A stretch of DNA of 64,000 bases from Scenedesmus sp. ARA3. Its lineage: Eukaryota > Chlorophyta > Chlorophyceae > Sphaeropleales > Scenedesmaceae. Numbering within the stretch: position 1 is the stretch's first letter; each line of letters starts with the position of its first letter. Position numbers and translations under genes: made by a program. Where the stretch lies: NCBI GenBank assembly GCA_004335835.1, contig RWJK01001672.1:274007-338006 (forward strand), given 5' to 3'. Below are positions 45,918-58,583 of the stretch, one piece after another. The notes beneath the pieces are model-generated. The model saw only the letters and a program-made list of their open reading frames with translations, searched no databases and was not told the DNA's origin.

Positions 45918-46804
45918 GTTGGGTTTTGTTTAGGCGACGATAACATGTGTTGTTTTGCTGGCTGTTCATGTGCTAGTGAGTGAGTGCGTGACTACACAGG
46001 CAGCTCTGCAGCTCCTGGGTAAGTTAAGGCTAAGAGGGTGTGTGTGTCCAGGCGCCCCTGGGCTCCATACCATTTACCTGTGGTGTGCTAAAGTTGAATG
46101 CGCACGTGTGCCTGGCATGATATGCCTGTCATTGCTTGCGAGCAGTACAGGTGGCACACTGGCAGTTGGCTGCTGGCAGTTGACAGTTGTGCTGCTGAGC
46201 CCCATTCTTTAACCCTGACCTTGGCCTGCCGCCACCAATCATAAGCTGAGCTTAGGGGCCAGCACAAGACCAAGAAAGCACAGAGATGCTGACATTGGCG
46301 CATTGTGTTTGAACTGCCTGCGTCATGCATTTGGTCGAGATGTTGATGTGGTATGTCTCAGCTCAGCTGGGCTTGGAGTGCCACTCGCAATGCGTGGAGT
46401 ACTCTATTTTGGGGGAAGGCCTTGACCACTGGTGGTGAGGGTTGAGTTCCCTGCCCTCATGTTTAAGGCCTTCCCCACAACCAGCGTGAAGTAATATCGT
46501 ATTGAATAACGTAGCGTTGCTTTGGAATGTATTGTGGTGTTCCATGCATCACTCGCGACGGAGTAAGTGCAGTGCTGGTTACGCCCCTTGTGTGCAAGGA
46601 CGTTGGCCAAGCGAAGGTCAGTGGCATGGCACTTAAAAGCTGCTACCCGCAGCACATACGTATATTTGGCTTCAAGCGTTGGCGATGAGTCCACGTTTAC
46701 CAGGATCGAATGCGCATACAACGTGTCAAGAGTTTTCTTGAAGTGTACGCTTTCACCTAGGCAAGCTCGACGCAATTCAGCAGGCTGATTGCTGTAGTTT
46801 TACA
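45918..46804. other. intergenic region
   Basis: The region between two plus-strand genes includes the promoter of the membrane protein. Minus-strand frames at 46360-46775 show no motif. Nothing further is supported. Confidence 0.4.
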
Positions 46805-48181
46805 ATGAGCCGTGTTCCAAACTCAGCGTTGCGGTGCACGCAGAGCTGGAAGTTGGCAGTCTGGGCTGTTTTGGTCACTGGCACACTGTGTGCGGTGCTG
46901 ATTTCGTTTGGGCGCGTATCGCCATCACCAAGACAGAATACATACAAAGAATTCAGAACATCTGCAGAGCATTGTGGCCGCTGGCGGCCGGCAGCAGCTG
47001 ACAGCCACTTGGTAGTCCCACCAACAGATCCTGGCGCCTCAGATTGCTCATGGGGTCTTAACAGTGATGGCTTCTGCATAGGCGCTGAGATGGAGATGAT
47101 CATGCGAGGGTATCTTACCAAAGGTTTTGAAGATGACCCTGGCAGAGCATCACCTGTGATAACTGCAGACTGCCGTTTTGCCAGCATTGACTTGACATAC
47201 TACAAGGCAGAGCTGCAGTGTCTAACCAGCTTTTGGGGACCCTACAGCCAGCCCCCGACTTATACAAGGCTGAGTCTGCCTCAGGACGTGAAGTTGGTGG
47301 TGGAGTACAACAGTCAAAGCTTTGTTTTCTCAGATGGCGACACAGCAAATCTCACAACGCTTGCTATTCCACTGGGCGACACATGGATGGGATTTCAAGG
47401 ATGGAGCACGGCAGCTTCAGCAGCAATGTACCCTCACACCAAACTGTCATGGGCATTTCAGTTTACGGCGTACACCAGCTACAAAAATGACAGCGGGACG
47501 GAAGTGAGAGAGATGGTCGCTTACGTGGTGAGCGTGACACTTCCAGGCATACCTATGTTCCAAGTTTATAACACAGACTGTGCATGGCATTCAGCAGGCA
47601 GCGCCTTGCGCTTCAGCGGCGAGTTGGCACTGAGTGAGACGATCATCATTATGTTGAAGATTTTGCAAGTAGCCATGTGGTCATTAGCGGCAGCCGCATT
47701 CACAGCAACAGTCTGGTGGGTGCTTCAGCCGCCACCCACGGGAGGCGAGATGCAGTGTGACCTTTTGGCTTTTTCTGGAGCTTTGCTGTTTGCACTTCCG
47801 GCTGTGCGAGGGTTGTGGCCAGCTGCGCCCCCGGGAGGCACAGCCGCTGATGTCATGCATATCTATGCACAGCTTGTGCTGATCAGCTTTGCAATTATCC
47901 TGCAGCTTGGCAAGTTTCTGTATGAAGACTGTTGCAAGCGTTCGCAGACCAGCACCCCAACAGACCTTGCAGTCAGTTGTAGGGTGCCAGCACCACCAGC
48001 CTCATCACCCCGGGGCCCATCAACATTTGAGCGCAGCAACACGCCAGGGCTGGCTGCTACACAAGCATGCCCTGCACAAGCATGCCCTGCTGCAGCTAGT
48101 GGCTGCACAAGGACTAGTGGCTCCTCAGTCAAGCTTGCAGTGGCCAGCTGGCCCTTGGGGCAGCAACGTGCAGTGGTATAG
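46805..48181 (+). CDS. intronless membrane protein, DUF4436-like (458 aa)
   Basis: The frame runs from ATG 46805 to TAG 48181. An N-terminal membrane segment (residues about 16-37, LAVWAVLVTGTLCAVLISFG) is followed by a beta-rich extracytoplasmic domain of about 245 residues (for example LSLPQDVKLVVEYNSQSFVF, PLGDTWMGFQGWSTAAS). Three further hydrophobic segments lie around 285-310, 325-345 and 355-378, and then a Cys/Pro/Ser tail. One plus three helices around a beta domain is the layout of the DUF4436 family; I propose it from architecture only. It is the only long intronless gene in a window of intron-rich genes, which could indicate retroposition or transfer. Function unknown. Confidence 0.7.
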   Translation: MSRVPNSALRCTQSWKLAVWAVLVTGTLCAVLISFGRVSPSPRQNTYKEFRTSAEHCGRWRPAAADSHLVVPPTDPGASDCSWGLNSDGFCIGAEMEMIMRGYLTKGFEDDPGRASPVITADCRFASIDLTYYKAELQCLTSFWGPYSQPPTYTRLSLPQDVKLVVEYNSQSFVFSDGDTANLTTLAIPLGDTWMGFQGWSTAASAAMYPHTKLSWAFQFTAYTSYKNDSGTEVREMVAYVVSVTLPGIPMFQVYNTDCAWHSAGSALRFSGELALSETIIIMLKILQVAMWSLAAAAFTATVWWVLQPPPTGGEMQCDLLAFSGALLFALPAVRGLWPAAPPGGTAADVMHIYAQLVLISFAIILQLGKFLYEDCCKRSQTSTPTDLAVSCRVPAPPASSPRGPSTFERSNTPGLAATQACPAQACPAAASGCTRTSGSSVKLAVASWPLGQQRAVV

Positions 48182-49472
48182 GAGCTGCAAGTTGCAGTAA
48201 GCTCCACTTCGAGCGCATGCACATTAATTTCAACTGTTCATGCCGCATGTTGCAGTGCACTCTGAATGCTTCAAGTGGATGCCAATACGTTGAATGGTGG
48301 CGCATGTCTGCAATAGCCCTGCTGTAGCAGCACGGGGGAGGTGCACCGCCTGTGACAGGTGGGATAGCAGCAGCATTAACGGCTTCTGCAGCAGCAGCAA
48401 CTGTTGCAGCAGCAGCAGCAGCACATGTGCAACGGCTACGGGCGTTGCACAGGCAGTGGCTGTGTTGATGATGCAGGCAGCCCTGCTGCAGCAAGCACAG
48501 CAGGCTCACTGGCACTGTAATCAGCACATCAAAGCTGATGGCTGCCACTGACGGGGCCAGTGTATACAGGGCCTCAAATACAGGAGGCGAAAGCGGGTAC
48601 AGCAGTGGCAGTTACACTTGGCATGCACCAGTCGAATGCTACACGCCTACCCCTACTTCCTCAGGTGTCGGCTAGCAGCCATCATCCACACCCATCACCA
48701 TGCGCCACTCAAGCAGCTCCAGGCTAGTTTGGTGAAGCTCAAGGGCAGCAATTGCAACCAATCTTTTAGACTGAACCCGCGCTGTCACACTTGGGGGTGC
48801 CAACATGGTATCCTAGGTACATGTTGAACCCTATGTGCATACTAGTTCTAGATTTCCAGCGGCCTAAACGCCCGCCGCCACCTCTTCTGCTGTCGGCTCG
48901 CAGCCATCGTCCACGCCCCACTTGAGCAGCTCCACGAGCTGCTGCTGTCACAGCATTTGACGGTCAAATCCACATCCGTCTGGTCTGACGGCACAGCAGA
49001 CAGCCACATCAATCACAAACGAACGCAGCCGACTGGCTGAGAACATCGGACACCAGCACACACCGAATACAAACTGTTACACATGATGTCAAACACACAC
49101 GGTCCTTGTAGACCATTGCTGCCTCGTATGTACATCAGCGTATGTACAGCCCAAATGCTCACAAGCCGGCTACACGCCCGCCGCCACCTCTTCTGCTGTT
49201 GGCTCGCAGCCATTGTCTACGCCCATGACCACGCCCCACTTGAGCAGCTCCAGGACTCGAGCCTGGCAACTTGTCTTAGGCCAAAGGGCAGCCAAACCTT
49301 ATCCATTGCAGACTGCAGTCTGCAAGGCCACCGGCATTTTGCAAATGATGAGGTTTGGCTGCCCCTTAGCCTGGCAGCTAGCTGCCAGTAGATCTGCACT
49401 CGCCAAACCCGCGCTGGTGCGCGTGCGAGTGGCAACACCATACTATGTACAGCCCAAATGCTTGTCAGCCGG
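48182..49472. other. intergenic region holding copies of the HAD gene end
   Basis: There is a minus-strand frame at 48129-48548 and CAG/GCA-rich sequence at 48385-48423, neither convincing as a gene. The rest is occupied by repeats of the HAD gene's terminal exon (next entry). Confidence 0.5.
48650..49262 (-). repeat. three copies of the HAD gene's stop-codon end
   Basis: About 49166-49262 (nearly identical: ELLKWGVVMGVDNGCEP...AAGV then TAG), 48862-48945 (shortened) and 48650-48720 (diverged, with an internal stop) repeat the last 80-95 nt of the gene. Copies become more diverged with distance from the parent. Confidence 0.9.
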
Positions 49473-50214
49473 CTACACGCCCGCAGCCACCTCTTCTGCT
49501 GTTGGCTCGCAGCCATCGTCTACGCCCATGACCACGCCCCATCTGAGCAGCTCCAGGAATTGAGGCCGAGACAGCAGCCGGATGCCGGGAATAGCTTTGG
49601 CCTGCTTGCGCTCCGCTGCTGTGTTGTATCCCCTGCAGCACACAAGGAAAACACCAGATATCCAAGGTGTCGGCGCCATGCTGCTACACTTCAGGCATAC
49701 ATGACTCGCATCTGCCTGTTGGAAGGCACCAGAGACAGCAGCAGGCGCAGCACTGCACACTTTCAAAACATTGTGATAAGCAACATTGCTTATCACAAGG
49801 AAAATTGCTTATCACAACATAACATAACACTGTGTTACTGCTGAGCAGCTTGCGGTGCTCTATGTCCATTACAAAGCAGCTCACCAGTCTGCCATGTATA
49901 GCTTCCAGCCCTGCAGGCCAGCCTGCTGCACCGCCAGCAGCGTATCTAATCTGTCATCAACAAAGTGCAGCTGTGCGCCGCTGTCACGGCACACAGGCCG
50001 CTCCACAATAGTTCTGCAGCAAAAGACAGCAGCAGCAGGGGCGGCGACAGAAAGGCAAATGCATCAACAGCAATGAAACGGCAGAGCTTGGCATAGGTGG
50101 CTATGGTGTGCAAGCTATTCCAACAAGATGCGCCTCACAACCATTGCTGTGACGCCTGCTGCTAGGCATATTGCTGATGCCGCCGCTGCAGCAGCCGCAG
50201 CAGCACTGCTCAAC

Positions 50215-50247
<33 letters not shown>

Positions 50248-50858
50248 ACTGCTAAACCCCCGCTGTACCACAATCCCTCCTCACCTGAGCGCCTCCACCT
50301 TCTTCTCCTCTGGCGGCAGCAGCGAGGCGAACAGCCGCGGCGAGTCTGGCGTGAGGTCTGGCAGTGCAAAGTGCTCCTGCATCAGCGTGGACACGCGGTG
50401 CGCGGCCTTGCTGCGGCATGAAAATCAACAACAGCAGCAGCAGCAGTTAGGGACCCCCGCAGTAGTTGTACCCAACAGGTATGCAGGAGAACTGTGTTGC
50501 AAAGTGCTCCTGCATCAGCGTGGACACGCGGTGCGCGGCCTTGCTGCGGCATGAAAATCAACAACAGCAGCAGCAGCAGTTAGGGACCCCCGCAGTAGTT
50601 GTACCCAACAGGTATGCAGGAGAACTGTGTTGCAAAGTGCTCCTGCATCAGCGTGGACATGCGGTGCGCGGCCTTGCTGCGGCGTGAGGTACAAAAGCAG
50701 CAGCAGCAGCAGCGGCGGCAGCAGCAGCAGCACCAGCAACGGCAGCAGCAGCAGCAGTTAGCAACCCAGCACTAACTGTCCCCAGCAAAAACAGGACAAG
50801 TGCTCCTGCATCAGCATGGACACGCGGTGCGCGGCTTTGTTGCAGAATGTGGGGATTG

Positions 50859-50902
<44 letters not shown>

Positions 50903-52522
50903 GAGGCCCTCAGCAGCGCTGGTAGTGACCTCTTTGATCTGTCAAGCATCTGTCAGCAATTCACCATGCGCCGCTCACCTGCTGCACAGTAGAAGTAAGA
51001 CACAGGCAGCCAGCACAACCACCATGCCAGCATCAGGCTAGCTGCACAGCACATACGACATTCACACCACCCCTACTACACTCACCTGCTTGCAATGTAG
51101 ATGGGGTACTCGCAGCTTGCCATGGCCTCAACCATGCCCTCATAGGGTCGGTTGCGGTCCAGCCAGCCGGCCCTGTCTGATGCCAGCCAGGCAGCCCGGT
51201 GCTGCTCAAAGGTAGTTTGCAGCTGCTCCCATGACTCACCCCACCTGCAAAACAACAAAGGCGTGTGACATTTGATTCCAGGTGAAGATCGTCAGGCCAG
51301 CCACGCTGCGCAGTGGTGCGCACAGGAGGCATGCAGCTGCTCCCACTGCTCTCCCCACCTGCAGGACCAGGAATGCAGCTCACATAGATTCACTTGAATC
51401 TTTGTTTCATGGACCAGAACTGATACCTGATGCACTGCTTCACTCGAAGCTGCAGAGGTTGTTTGAGTAAGTGAAAGCCAGCAACGAAGGGGCGCTTGCC
51501 TGAGTGGTGCGATCAAGGGTGCAGTGCATGATCCCACAGCTACAACCCCAAAGCAATAAAGCTGCCATAGCCAAACCCTACCGGCAAACCCTGCAGCACA
51601 CTTGCACTCCCGCCCACCTGTCCAGTGTTTTGTGCAGCAGCGGGTGCCAGTCTGCCAGGATACCGTCCACACATCCGGGATCTTCCAGCAGCATCCTTGC
51701 CATGACCATGCTCTCATAGCCCCTCACAAGCACTGGCCGCGTGCTGCGGAGGCCACCCATGACCTGCTGCTGCTGTGCTGCTGTTGCGGAGCTGAACAGG
51801 GCTGGCCAGTAGTCCCGCGCTGCTGCATACGCCGAGGAGGACACCTGCAGGGTGGAAAGCCACAGGCGGTCGTTGCTCGAGTCAGATGCTGTCATGTACA
51901 CATACAATACGGAGCTGAACAGATCCTGCCAATAGTCGCGTGCTGCTGCATCAACTGAGGAGGAGACCTGCAGGATGAGAAGCCACAGGCGGCTGTTGCT
52001 GCAGTTGGTAAGTTGCATACTTTTAGACCTGGCAGGACAGTGTGCAGCATCCCGTGGCAATTGGCAAGAGGCGCCTTCAAAGCATTGGCGGGGCAGCTGC
52101 TGTCAGAGATAATTGAGAGACGCATTGACTTAGGTCATTGCAAGGACTTGTCCTATAAGTTATTTTCAAGAACACAAATGTTGAAATGGAGTTGAACACA
52201 CACCAAGAGCGCCGAGAGCGCCAGCGCTGTCGGTGCTGTTCCTACTGCTGCTGCTGCAGCTGCTGTGACCTGGCAAGCACTGACAGGCACATTGTAGCTG
52301 GCAATCCTATTTCTGTGTTTTAAAGTGCTGCATAGCTCAGCGCACCTCAGGCTCTGAGTCTACCAGCACTCCATCAAAGTCCAGCACAAAGACATCAGTG
52401 GGGCCAGCAGCAGCAGCACACATCCTGCGGGGGCGAGTAGCTCGTGCTACGCTCGCTACGTGCGGCTTCTGCTGTATTTGTACTGTGTAATGCGATGTTT
52501 GTCTGTGCCTCAGCAGCTGCAT
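49473..52522 (-). CDS. plastid-type HAD-superfamily hydrolase, 6 exons (325 aa)
   Basis: Exons (minus): 52346-52522, 51618-51844, 51086-51244, 50285-50410, 49885-50013, 49473-49632, phases consistent. The ATG at 52522 starts an Arg/Ser/Ala-rich, acid-poor N-terminus (RATRPRRMCAAAA), a likely chloroplast transit peptide. HAD motif I is DFDGVLVDSE (nucleophile and acid/base Asp). The cap follows in exon 2 (RPVLVRGYESMVMARMLLED). YPIYIASSK is motif II/III-like (Ser after the strand, with Lys). Motif IV is LHFVDDRLDTL with the two Mg-binding Asp. This is a subfamily I phosphatase-like enzyme; the plant homologues of similar layout are plastid HAD proteins of undefined substrate. Partial copies of exons 2, 3, 4 and 6 surround the parents. 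Confidence 0.88.
50498..50842 (-). repeat. three acceptor-side copies of HAD exon 4
   Basis: Copies start at about 50542, 50676 and 50840 (parent start 50410). Each has the CGCAG or TGCAA acceptor and about 42 nt of exon (KAAHRVSTLMQEHF). The two nearest copies are separated by 132-134 bp units that also share intron sequence (GGGACCCCCGCAGTAGTTGT). The farthest has a changed acceptor (CAA). Confidence 0.92.
50865..50901. repeat. (CAG)n tract in HAD intron
   Basis: Twelve or so CAG units on the plus strand, that is (CTG)n upstream of the outermost exon 4 copy's acceptor. Confidence 0.85.
51287..51362 (-). repeat. acceptor-side copy of HAD exon 3
   Basis: A CTGCAG acceptor plus about 70 nt resembling exon 3's start (GTGGGG...GAGCAGCTGCA, ending in GCGTGGCTGGC) lies about 115 bp upstream of the parent (51086-51244). 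The frame is shifted relative to the parent. Confidence 0.85.
51890..51967 (-). repeat. acceptor-side copy of HAD exon 2
   Basis: CCTGCAG plus about 65 nt (VSSSVDAAARDYWQDLFSSV) repeats the start of exon 2 (VSSSAYAAARDYWPALFSSA) about 122 bp upstream of it. Intron sequence before it (GTGGCTTCTC/GTGGCTTTCC) is also shared. Confidence 0.92.
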
Positions 52523-53711
52523 CGTGACAGGCACGAGATTACCAGCGTAGCACTACGGTGCTTTTCTTGCTGCTTCACTGCAGGTATTGCAGCTCCGAGC
52601 GAGTCGCATAGCGATTAGATGATACGATTCTGTCCCCATGCTTGCAAGCGTGCGGCTGCTGGTGCCGGACTTGCTGGCCTAAAACCCTTGTCCTTGTTGT
52701 GGCACGAACGGGGGAGTGGGATGAAGCATGTGACTGCCACACTCAGCACGTCGCTGTTGCCTGTGTCTGTACTGAGCATTGCGTCATCAATCTGCCTGAG
52801 CCTGCTAGGGCCAGTGTGAGGCGGCAATTGACAGCTAATATGCAGAACACAGCTGCGGTACAAGCTTAAGCCGATGGGAACCGTTCCCACCCTGGGAAGT
52901 TCCCAGCAGGAAAGTGGTTACATGTGCAAGAGCCCTTCCAAATAATTGATTGTACCTGAAGTGTCAATTGAGCAGTTGCACACGCAAATGACATCAGCGC
53001 TTTGCAAATATTGCTTCACAACTGCTGCACCACACCACCCCAACAACAAGAATACACCATGCGTCACATGACGTGGCAGGGAGTGCCATGGGCCATCACA
53101 AGGCAGCAACTATGCAGTTGACGACTGCCCGTTGCTGCGCCATGCACATTCAAACCATACCAAGACCTACGAATCAAGCAAATTTTGTCAAGACATGCAA
53201 ATACTTTGCGCAGCTGCGTAGGAAACGCTGCAGCTTCTAGCATTGCGCCAGCTGCGCCAGACTCCACGCCACCTGCTGTAGTGGAGGTGCTGGAGAGCAG
53301 CTATATACAGAAAGTTGCCGGTTGCATTCATTACAAGCGCAAGCACTCAACCAAAAGTAACACTGTTTCAACAACTGCATAGCTGCAAATAGGAAAACAC
53401 CAGGTTCCACACAACAGACACTGGCAGTTGTTAGCAGCATCATGATGCCAGTCAGGCCATGCCATGATCATGCCCTCATGAGGGGCCATGCAGGAGGCTG
53501 CTTCTGTCTAAGTCTCGTTTTGGCGGCTGCCAGAGGACTTGCAGTTTCACAATGTTTTTTCCACACTCACAGCCTGCCTCTGCTGAGTGTTGTTGGCATA
53601 AGTGGAGTCAACTCAAACTCAGCATACAACAACACAACATGTCAAGCCATCATGATGGCTGATAAGCTGGCACTTGGTTGAGGCGCCAGCCGAACATTGT
53701 CACCATCGCCC
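52523..53711. other. intergenic region
   Basis: No gene is supported. It includes the HAD gene promoter side and the 3' end of the Cys-rich gene. A plus-strand frame at 53442-53681 has no motif. A palindromic AACCGTTCCCACCCTGGGAA-like element lies at about 52875. Confidence 0.4.
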
Positions 53712-56700
53712 TCAGCCACTGTCTGCTGATGCTGCTGGTGCATCAGCACGAGGCGCAGCCGCTGCTGCAGCATCAACGCCCAGGGCAGCAGCAGCAGCAG
53801 CAGGGCCAGGGTTACTGCTCTCAACGCCTCTCGCAGTGCCGAAAAGCTGCTCAGGGCCGCCGCTGTGCGTGCTGTCAGATGTTGCGGTGCTGCTGCTGCT
53901 GCTGCTGCTGCCGGTGCTGGTGTTGCTGCCCTGCATGGTACTGCCGCTGCGCATGCTGGTAGCATTGCCCAGGTCGCATGAAGCTAAGGGGTAGTAGCTG
54001 CTCTGGTACAGGCCAAACAGTTCCATTGGTAGTCCGGTGCGGGATATGTTGCGCATGGCACTGACTATAACAGTTACATTTACCAGCTGGGCTGTCACAT
54101 CGTCCCTGAGGGCTCTGAACCCCTGGTCCAGGCCCTGCCACCAGTCTACTTGCCCGCACTTGCAGTCGTTGGAATAGTAGCTTTCTGTGAGGGGCGGTGC
54201 ATGTACACATCCAGACACAGCGGTACAGTCAGCCGCAGGCAGTACCCTAGCATGTATAAAAAGTTGCTTCTATACAGCCCCATGCCGCCACGGCTGTGCA
54301 TAACCGGTACCAACAGCACAAGCAGTACACGTGGACAATCAACCAGGGCAATTAGAAGCAGTGCTAGTGCGACTCCTCCTCCCCCTCTCCAGAGCTGCCA
54401 AGGCCAAGGGCCTGACATTTGAAGGCACAAACCATACCAAGTTTGCTTTGAAGCCATGAGCCCATGATTATCACCCCTGGCTGGTGACAGCCCTACTGTA
54501 TCTCACCTGGAGCGCATTCAGGGAGCGTCCTGTTGCACCACAGCCTGTTACAGGAACCTGTGTTGAGGTCCGCCATTCTGGCACAGGTACCATAGCAGTT
54601 GTGGTTTTTGTCGTGGCCCCATGCGAGACTGCAAGCAGCAAACGTTGAAGCACGTTTCAACGCAAATTGTCAACTGCAAATTTAAAGCATGTTTAAACGC
54701 AGGTTCGCACATTTGCAATTTTTGCAAGCGGCAATGCAGTTGATGTGTTGGCATTGCAGCCCTGTTGAGTCAAGCAGGGCCATCGTATCAACACTAAAGC
54801 CGGGAGATGTTATTGCATGCAGATGATCAAGCATCATGCAGCTAAAGCAGCAGCCAACGGCAAGACCTCAAGCACATATCATGCATCTGTCCAAGGAAGC
54901 TTGAAGGTCGCACTCTATGGATGATGCATCCTCAACATTCAGGATTTTGACAAGGCGTCGCAGTTGCTAGCCTGCTGTGGAGGTCTGTGTGCGGTGTTAA
55001 ACTTACAAATGGCCCTCACATTGTCCCACAGCTGTGCACTCATCACTTGCAGTTGGCAGCACAGCCAATGTAATCACTCAAGATAATGTGCAATGCCAGG
55101 CTGCAAGTGTTGACAAGAGCTGCAGGTTGTTACTCCCGCCTCACTGGTTGCAGCTGACATGTATTGTAAGGATATTGAAGAACTTTCCGCTACTCCTGTG
55201 TGCACAGCATGGATTGAACTACCCCCGCACGCAACACTGCCTACTCACTTGTCGCAGCTGACAGACACCAAGTTCTTGCTGCAGCCCTGGCGAATGCGGA
55301 AGTTGCCTGTGTACACTGCAGCAGCAGCAGCAGCAGCAGATGAGAATGTATACAAGGTAGAAGACAATCACATTGCTGGTTATCCACAAGCACAAGACAA
55401 TCAAGAAGCAAACACATGCAGCACACACGTCCCACAAGAAGCGCAAAACAAGCACAAAGGAAGCGGTGCTGCCATGTGTACACAATACACGTGTATTTCG
55501 CGTGCTAGCAGTGATGCCATAACGCCATACCCAGCACAGCATCAGCACCGCCACGTCTTGAAGCAGAGCAGCAGAGAAGCAGCAGATCACACTGTAGGCG
55601 CTTAGCAGCAGCAGCAGCAGTGCTTGTGGGGGCTGTCTTCATCATGCGGCTTACTTGTTACGCCGCCGACGGTGACCATGTCTGTGGAGCATTGCCAGCC
55701 GGTGCAGCAGTCCTGCTCCCGCCAGTAATCAGGGACATACGGGCAGTTGTTGCAGCCCCCGTTGTTGCAGTTGGTGAACTTCATAGGCCCCGTCGTGTAT
55801 GACGTGGACGTCACGAGGTTGCGCAGCCGAGCCTCGTCCGTGTGGTACTGGTAGCGGGGCTCCAGGTAATCAGCCATGCGTTTTGCAAAAGCAATCATTG
55901 TGGCGTTCTCGCCGTCGGGGGATCCAAGCAGGATCAGCTCCTGCAAGCAACAGCAGCAATGGTTGACTACAGCAAAGTGCAGTTGACCACGCCTACAGTG
56001 TCGCACATGTAAGGACCAGTCACAGCAGCGTTCAAACGTCCAGATCAAGAACGTGACAGGACGTCAACACCGACCTGTGCTACATCGTACTGGCAACAGT
56101 CTGCCTCGGTGAAAGCGGGATAAAGCAAACATGCCATTGCCTGATCCTTGACAACATCATTACAACAACAGTTGCGTCAATGTGACACTGACACACCTGC
56201 AGCAGCACCATGTACAGCGCTGCACCCTTAGCCACCGCAGAGACGGCGTCCACGCTGTCATACTGGTCGAATGCATGGAAGTAGTTGATGGCTGAGTGCT
56301 GCAGGAAAGTGGGTATGATCGTCTTGGCATAGTAGTCAATAACGCCTGCGGCAGCGGCACCAGCAGCAGCGGCAGGGGCAACAGCAGCAGCAGCAGAGGC
56401 AGCAGCAGCGGCAGCGGCAGCGGCAGCAGCAGCGGCAGCAACCTCAGCACTGCCAATGAGCCGGCATAAAGTTTGGCAATGCAGCGAGCTCGAGTCACTG
56501 GTGCACGCCTGTATCACGGCTCGTCAGAGCATCTCCCCTAAACCATGCAGACCAATCAGAATGCATTCGCCGCACCCGGCCATTGCCAATACCAATACCA
56601 ATACCAATACCAAAGTATGGGACAGACCCACCTCAGGCACAAACCCAGCGAGCCGATCTACTGCTCATGAGGGTTGGAAAGGTACCCAGTTCCTCCTTCA

Positions 56701-58529
56701 TTACTTTGGCAATCGAAATCACTAGCACAAATCCGGCCGTTCCAGTTGCTTTTTAAGCCCAGACACGCCATTGCTTGTGGGGCCGCTGTCATTGCACTCA
56801 CCTGAGAAACTGACAGACGACTCGTAGCATAGCTTTGTAACGGGATCGCAGATGCCCGTACCACTTCCTGATGTGGAGTCGACCCAAGTGCACATGACCG
56901 GGTCGTTGTAATCCCAAGAGGCAACGGACGAGCAGCCGTTTGATTTGTGACCGATGACGCAGTTCATGCCAGAAGCGTCATTGCGCAGGCGCGGGGCCAA
57001 CTGCAGGGGCAGAAGTGCAGCACAAGCAGGATTGAGATGGTGCGGCATGGCCGTTCACTGCAGCATGACATTGTAGGGCGTGGTGTGAATGCATTGCAAT
57101 GCAATTGCAACCCCATGGTAGTGTTGAGAGCTGTTGGTGTGTGCCGCTGTTGCCTGAAAATCAACTTGAAAGCATGGTATGAATCGGTACGACATGGCAT
57201 GTTTACTTCTGGATACACTGTGTCATGCAGTACTCATGGTGCAGCATGGCGCAACACAATGTAACATAACACCGCAGAGTGCAGCATGGTAGAACATCCC
57301 ATGCTTTAGATTTGATTTCATTCAGAAATCCGTGTAGTTGGGACACTTTTGCATGCTGCGGCCACCCATTGGGTTTTTGTAGTTCCACAAAGCTCTATAG
57401 TATATCATGTGCTGCAATATGGCAGAACATGGTAGAGCACGTGCCGCAAATCATTGAAAAGATGCTTGCCAGACCATCAAGTTGAACCCAAAGTATAGGT
57501 GGTACAACATGGTGCAGTCAGGTGTAACATAATGCAGTGACATGCAACATGGTGCAGTGAGGTGTAACATGCACTGCAGACAACCAGACAGGCCCACCTG
57601 TGTGTAGTTCAGGCAGTTGCGCGAGCCGCAGCCATCCATAAGGTAGTCTTGAACGCCATTGATGGCGTTGTTGAAGTCATACACGTGCTGCTGCTGCATC
57701 TGTTGCCCAGCAGCATAAAAGGCGTTGCCAACTGCCACAGCAGCACCATCAGGCACAGCAAGAGCAGTAGAGAAACAGATTTAAAAAATGAGCGTGCCGC
57801 GTGCTCAACAGAGTGTGTTGACAGAGCTTGCAACTACAAGTCAGCAGCATCATCCAGTGCTAGGGCAGCACTGCCCTCGTGCTGATGCTGACAGGTATGG
57901 CTTACTAGGATGATCATGCGACTGCCCCAACAGCAACATCTATGTGACAAAAGCTCTCTTGTATTGCTCACCGATGCTGTTCATCTCACACACCAGGTAG
58001 TCCTCCATCTGGCTGAGATCTTTTTCAAGCTCTGCAGCAGCAAATGAATATGTTAGCAACATGCTAGTGGCATGTTAGTAACACGTGAGTAACATGCAAA
58101 CCTTACTGGTGCATTTTGCACACCAGGTAGTCCTCCATCTGGCTCAGATCCTTCTCAAGCTCTGATGCAGACACATGTTGGCAACTGCACGCACTTAAAC
58201 ACGTCATTTGATGAGCACGCACTTCAACATGCCATATGATACAAATGCATTACAAGCTGTCACTTACATATGCATTGCAACACCGATGCGACACACATCA
58301 CGAATCCGTATGTGCAAGGTACAAATATTTTTAATATCAACATTGGGGAGCTCTTCACGCCTAAGTGCACCCTTGATTGTGGGTTTTTGTCATTCCTGTC
58401 GCTACATCAGTGTTTTGCTGCTGATCATGATGTTCTGCTTCTCCTGGCCTGTCCCATGTGCAGCAGGATTGTGCGGTGTGGTCATCAACTCAGGTCTAGC
58501 GCTTCGGTCACTGGGCAGATGTGCGTGTT

Positions 58530-58583
<54 letters not shown>

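Noticed and set aside
48129..48548. Minus-strand protein of 139 aa overlapping the end of the membrane protein gene
   Set aside because: Low-complexity Ala/Cys sequence from GCA repeats, no motif, antisense to a better-supported gene.
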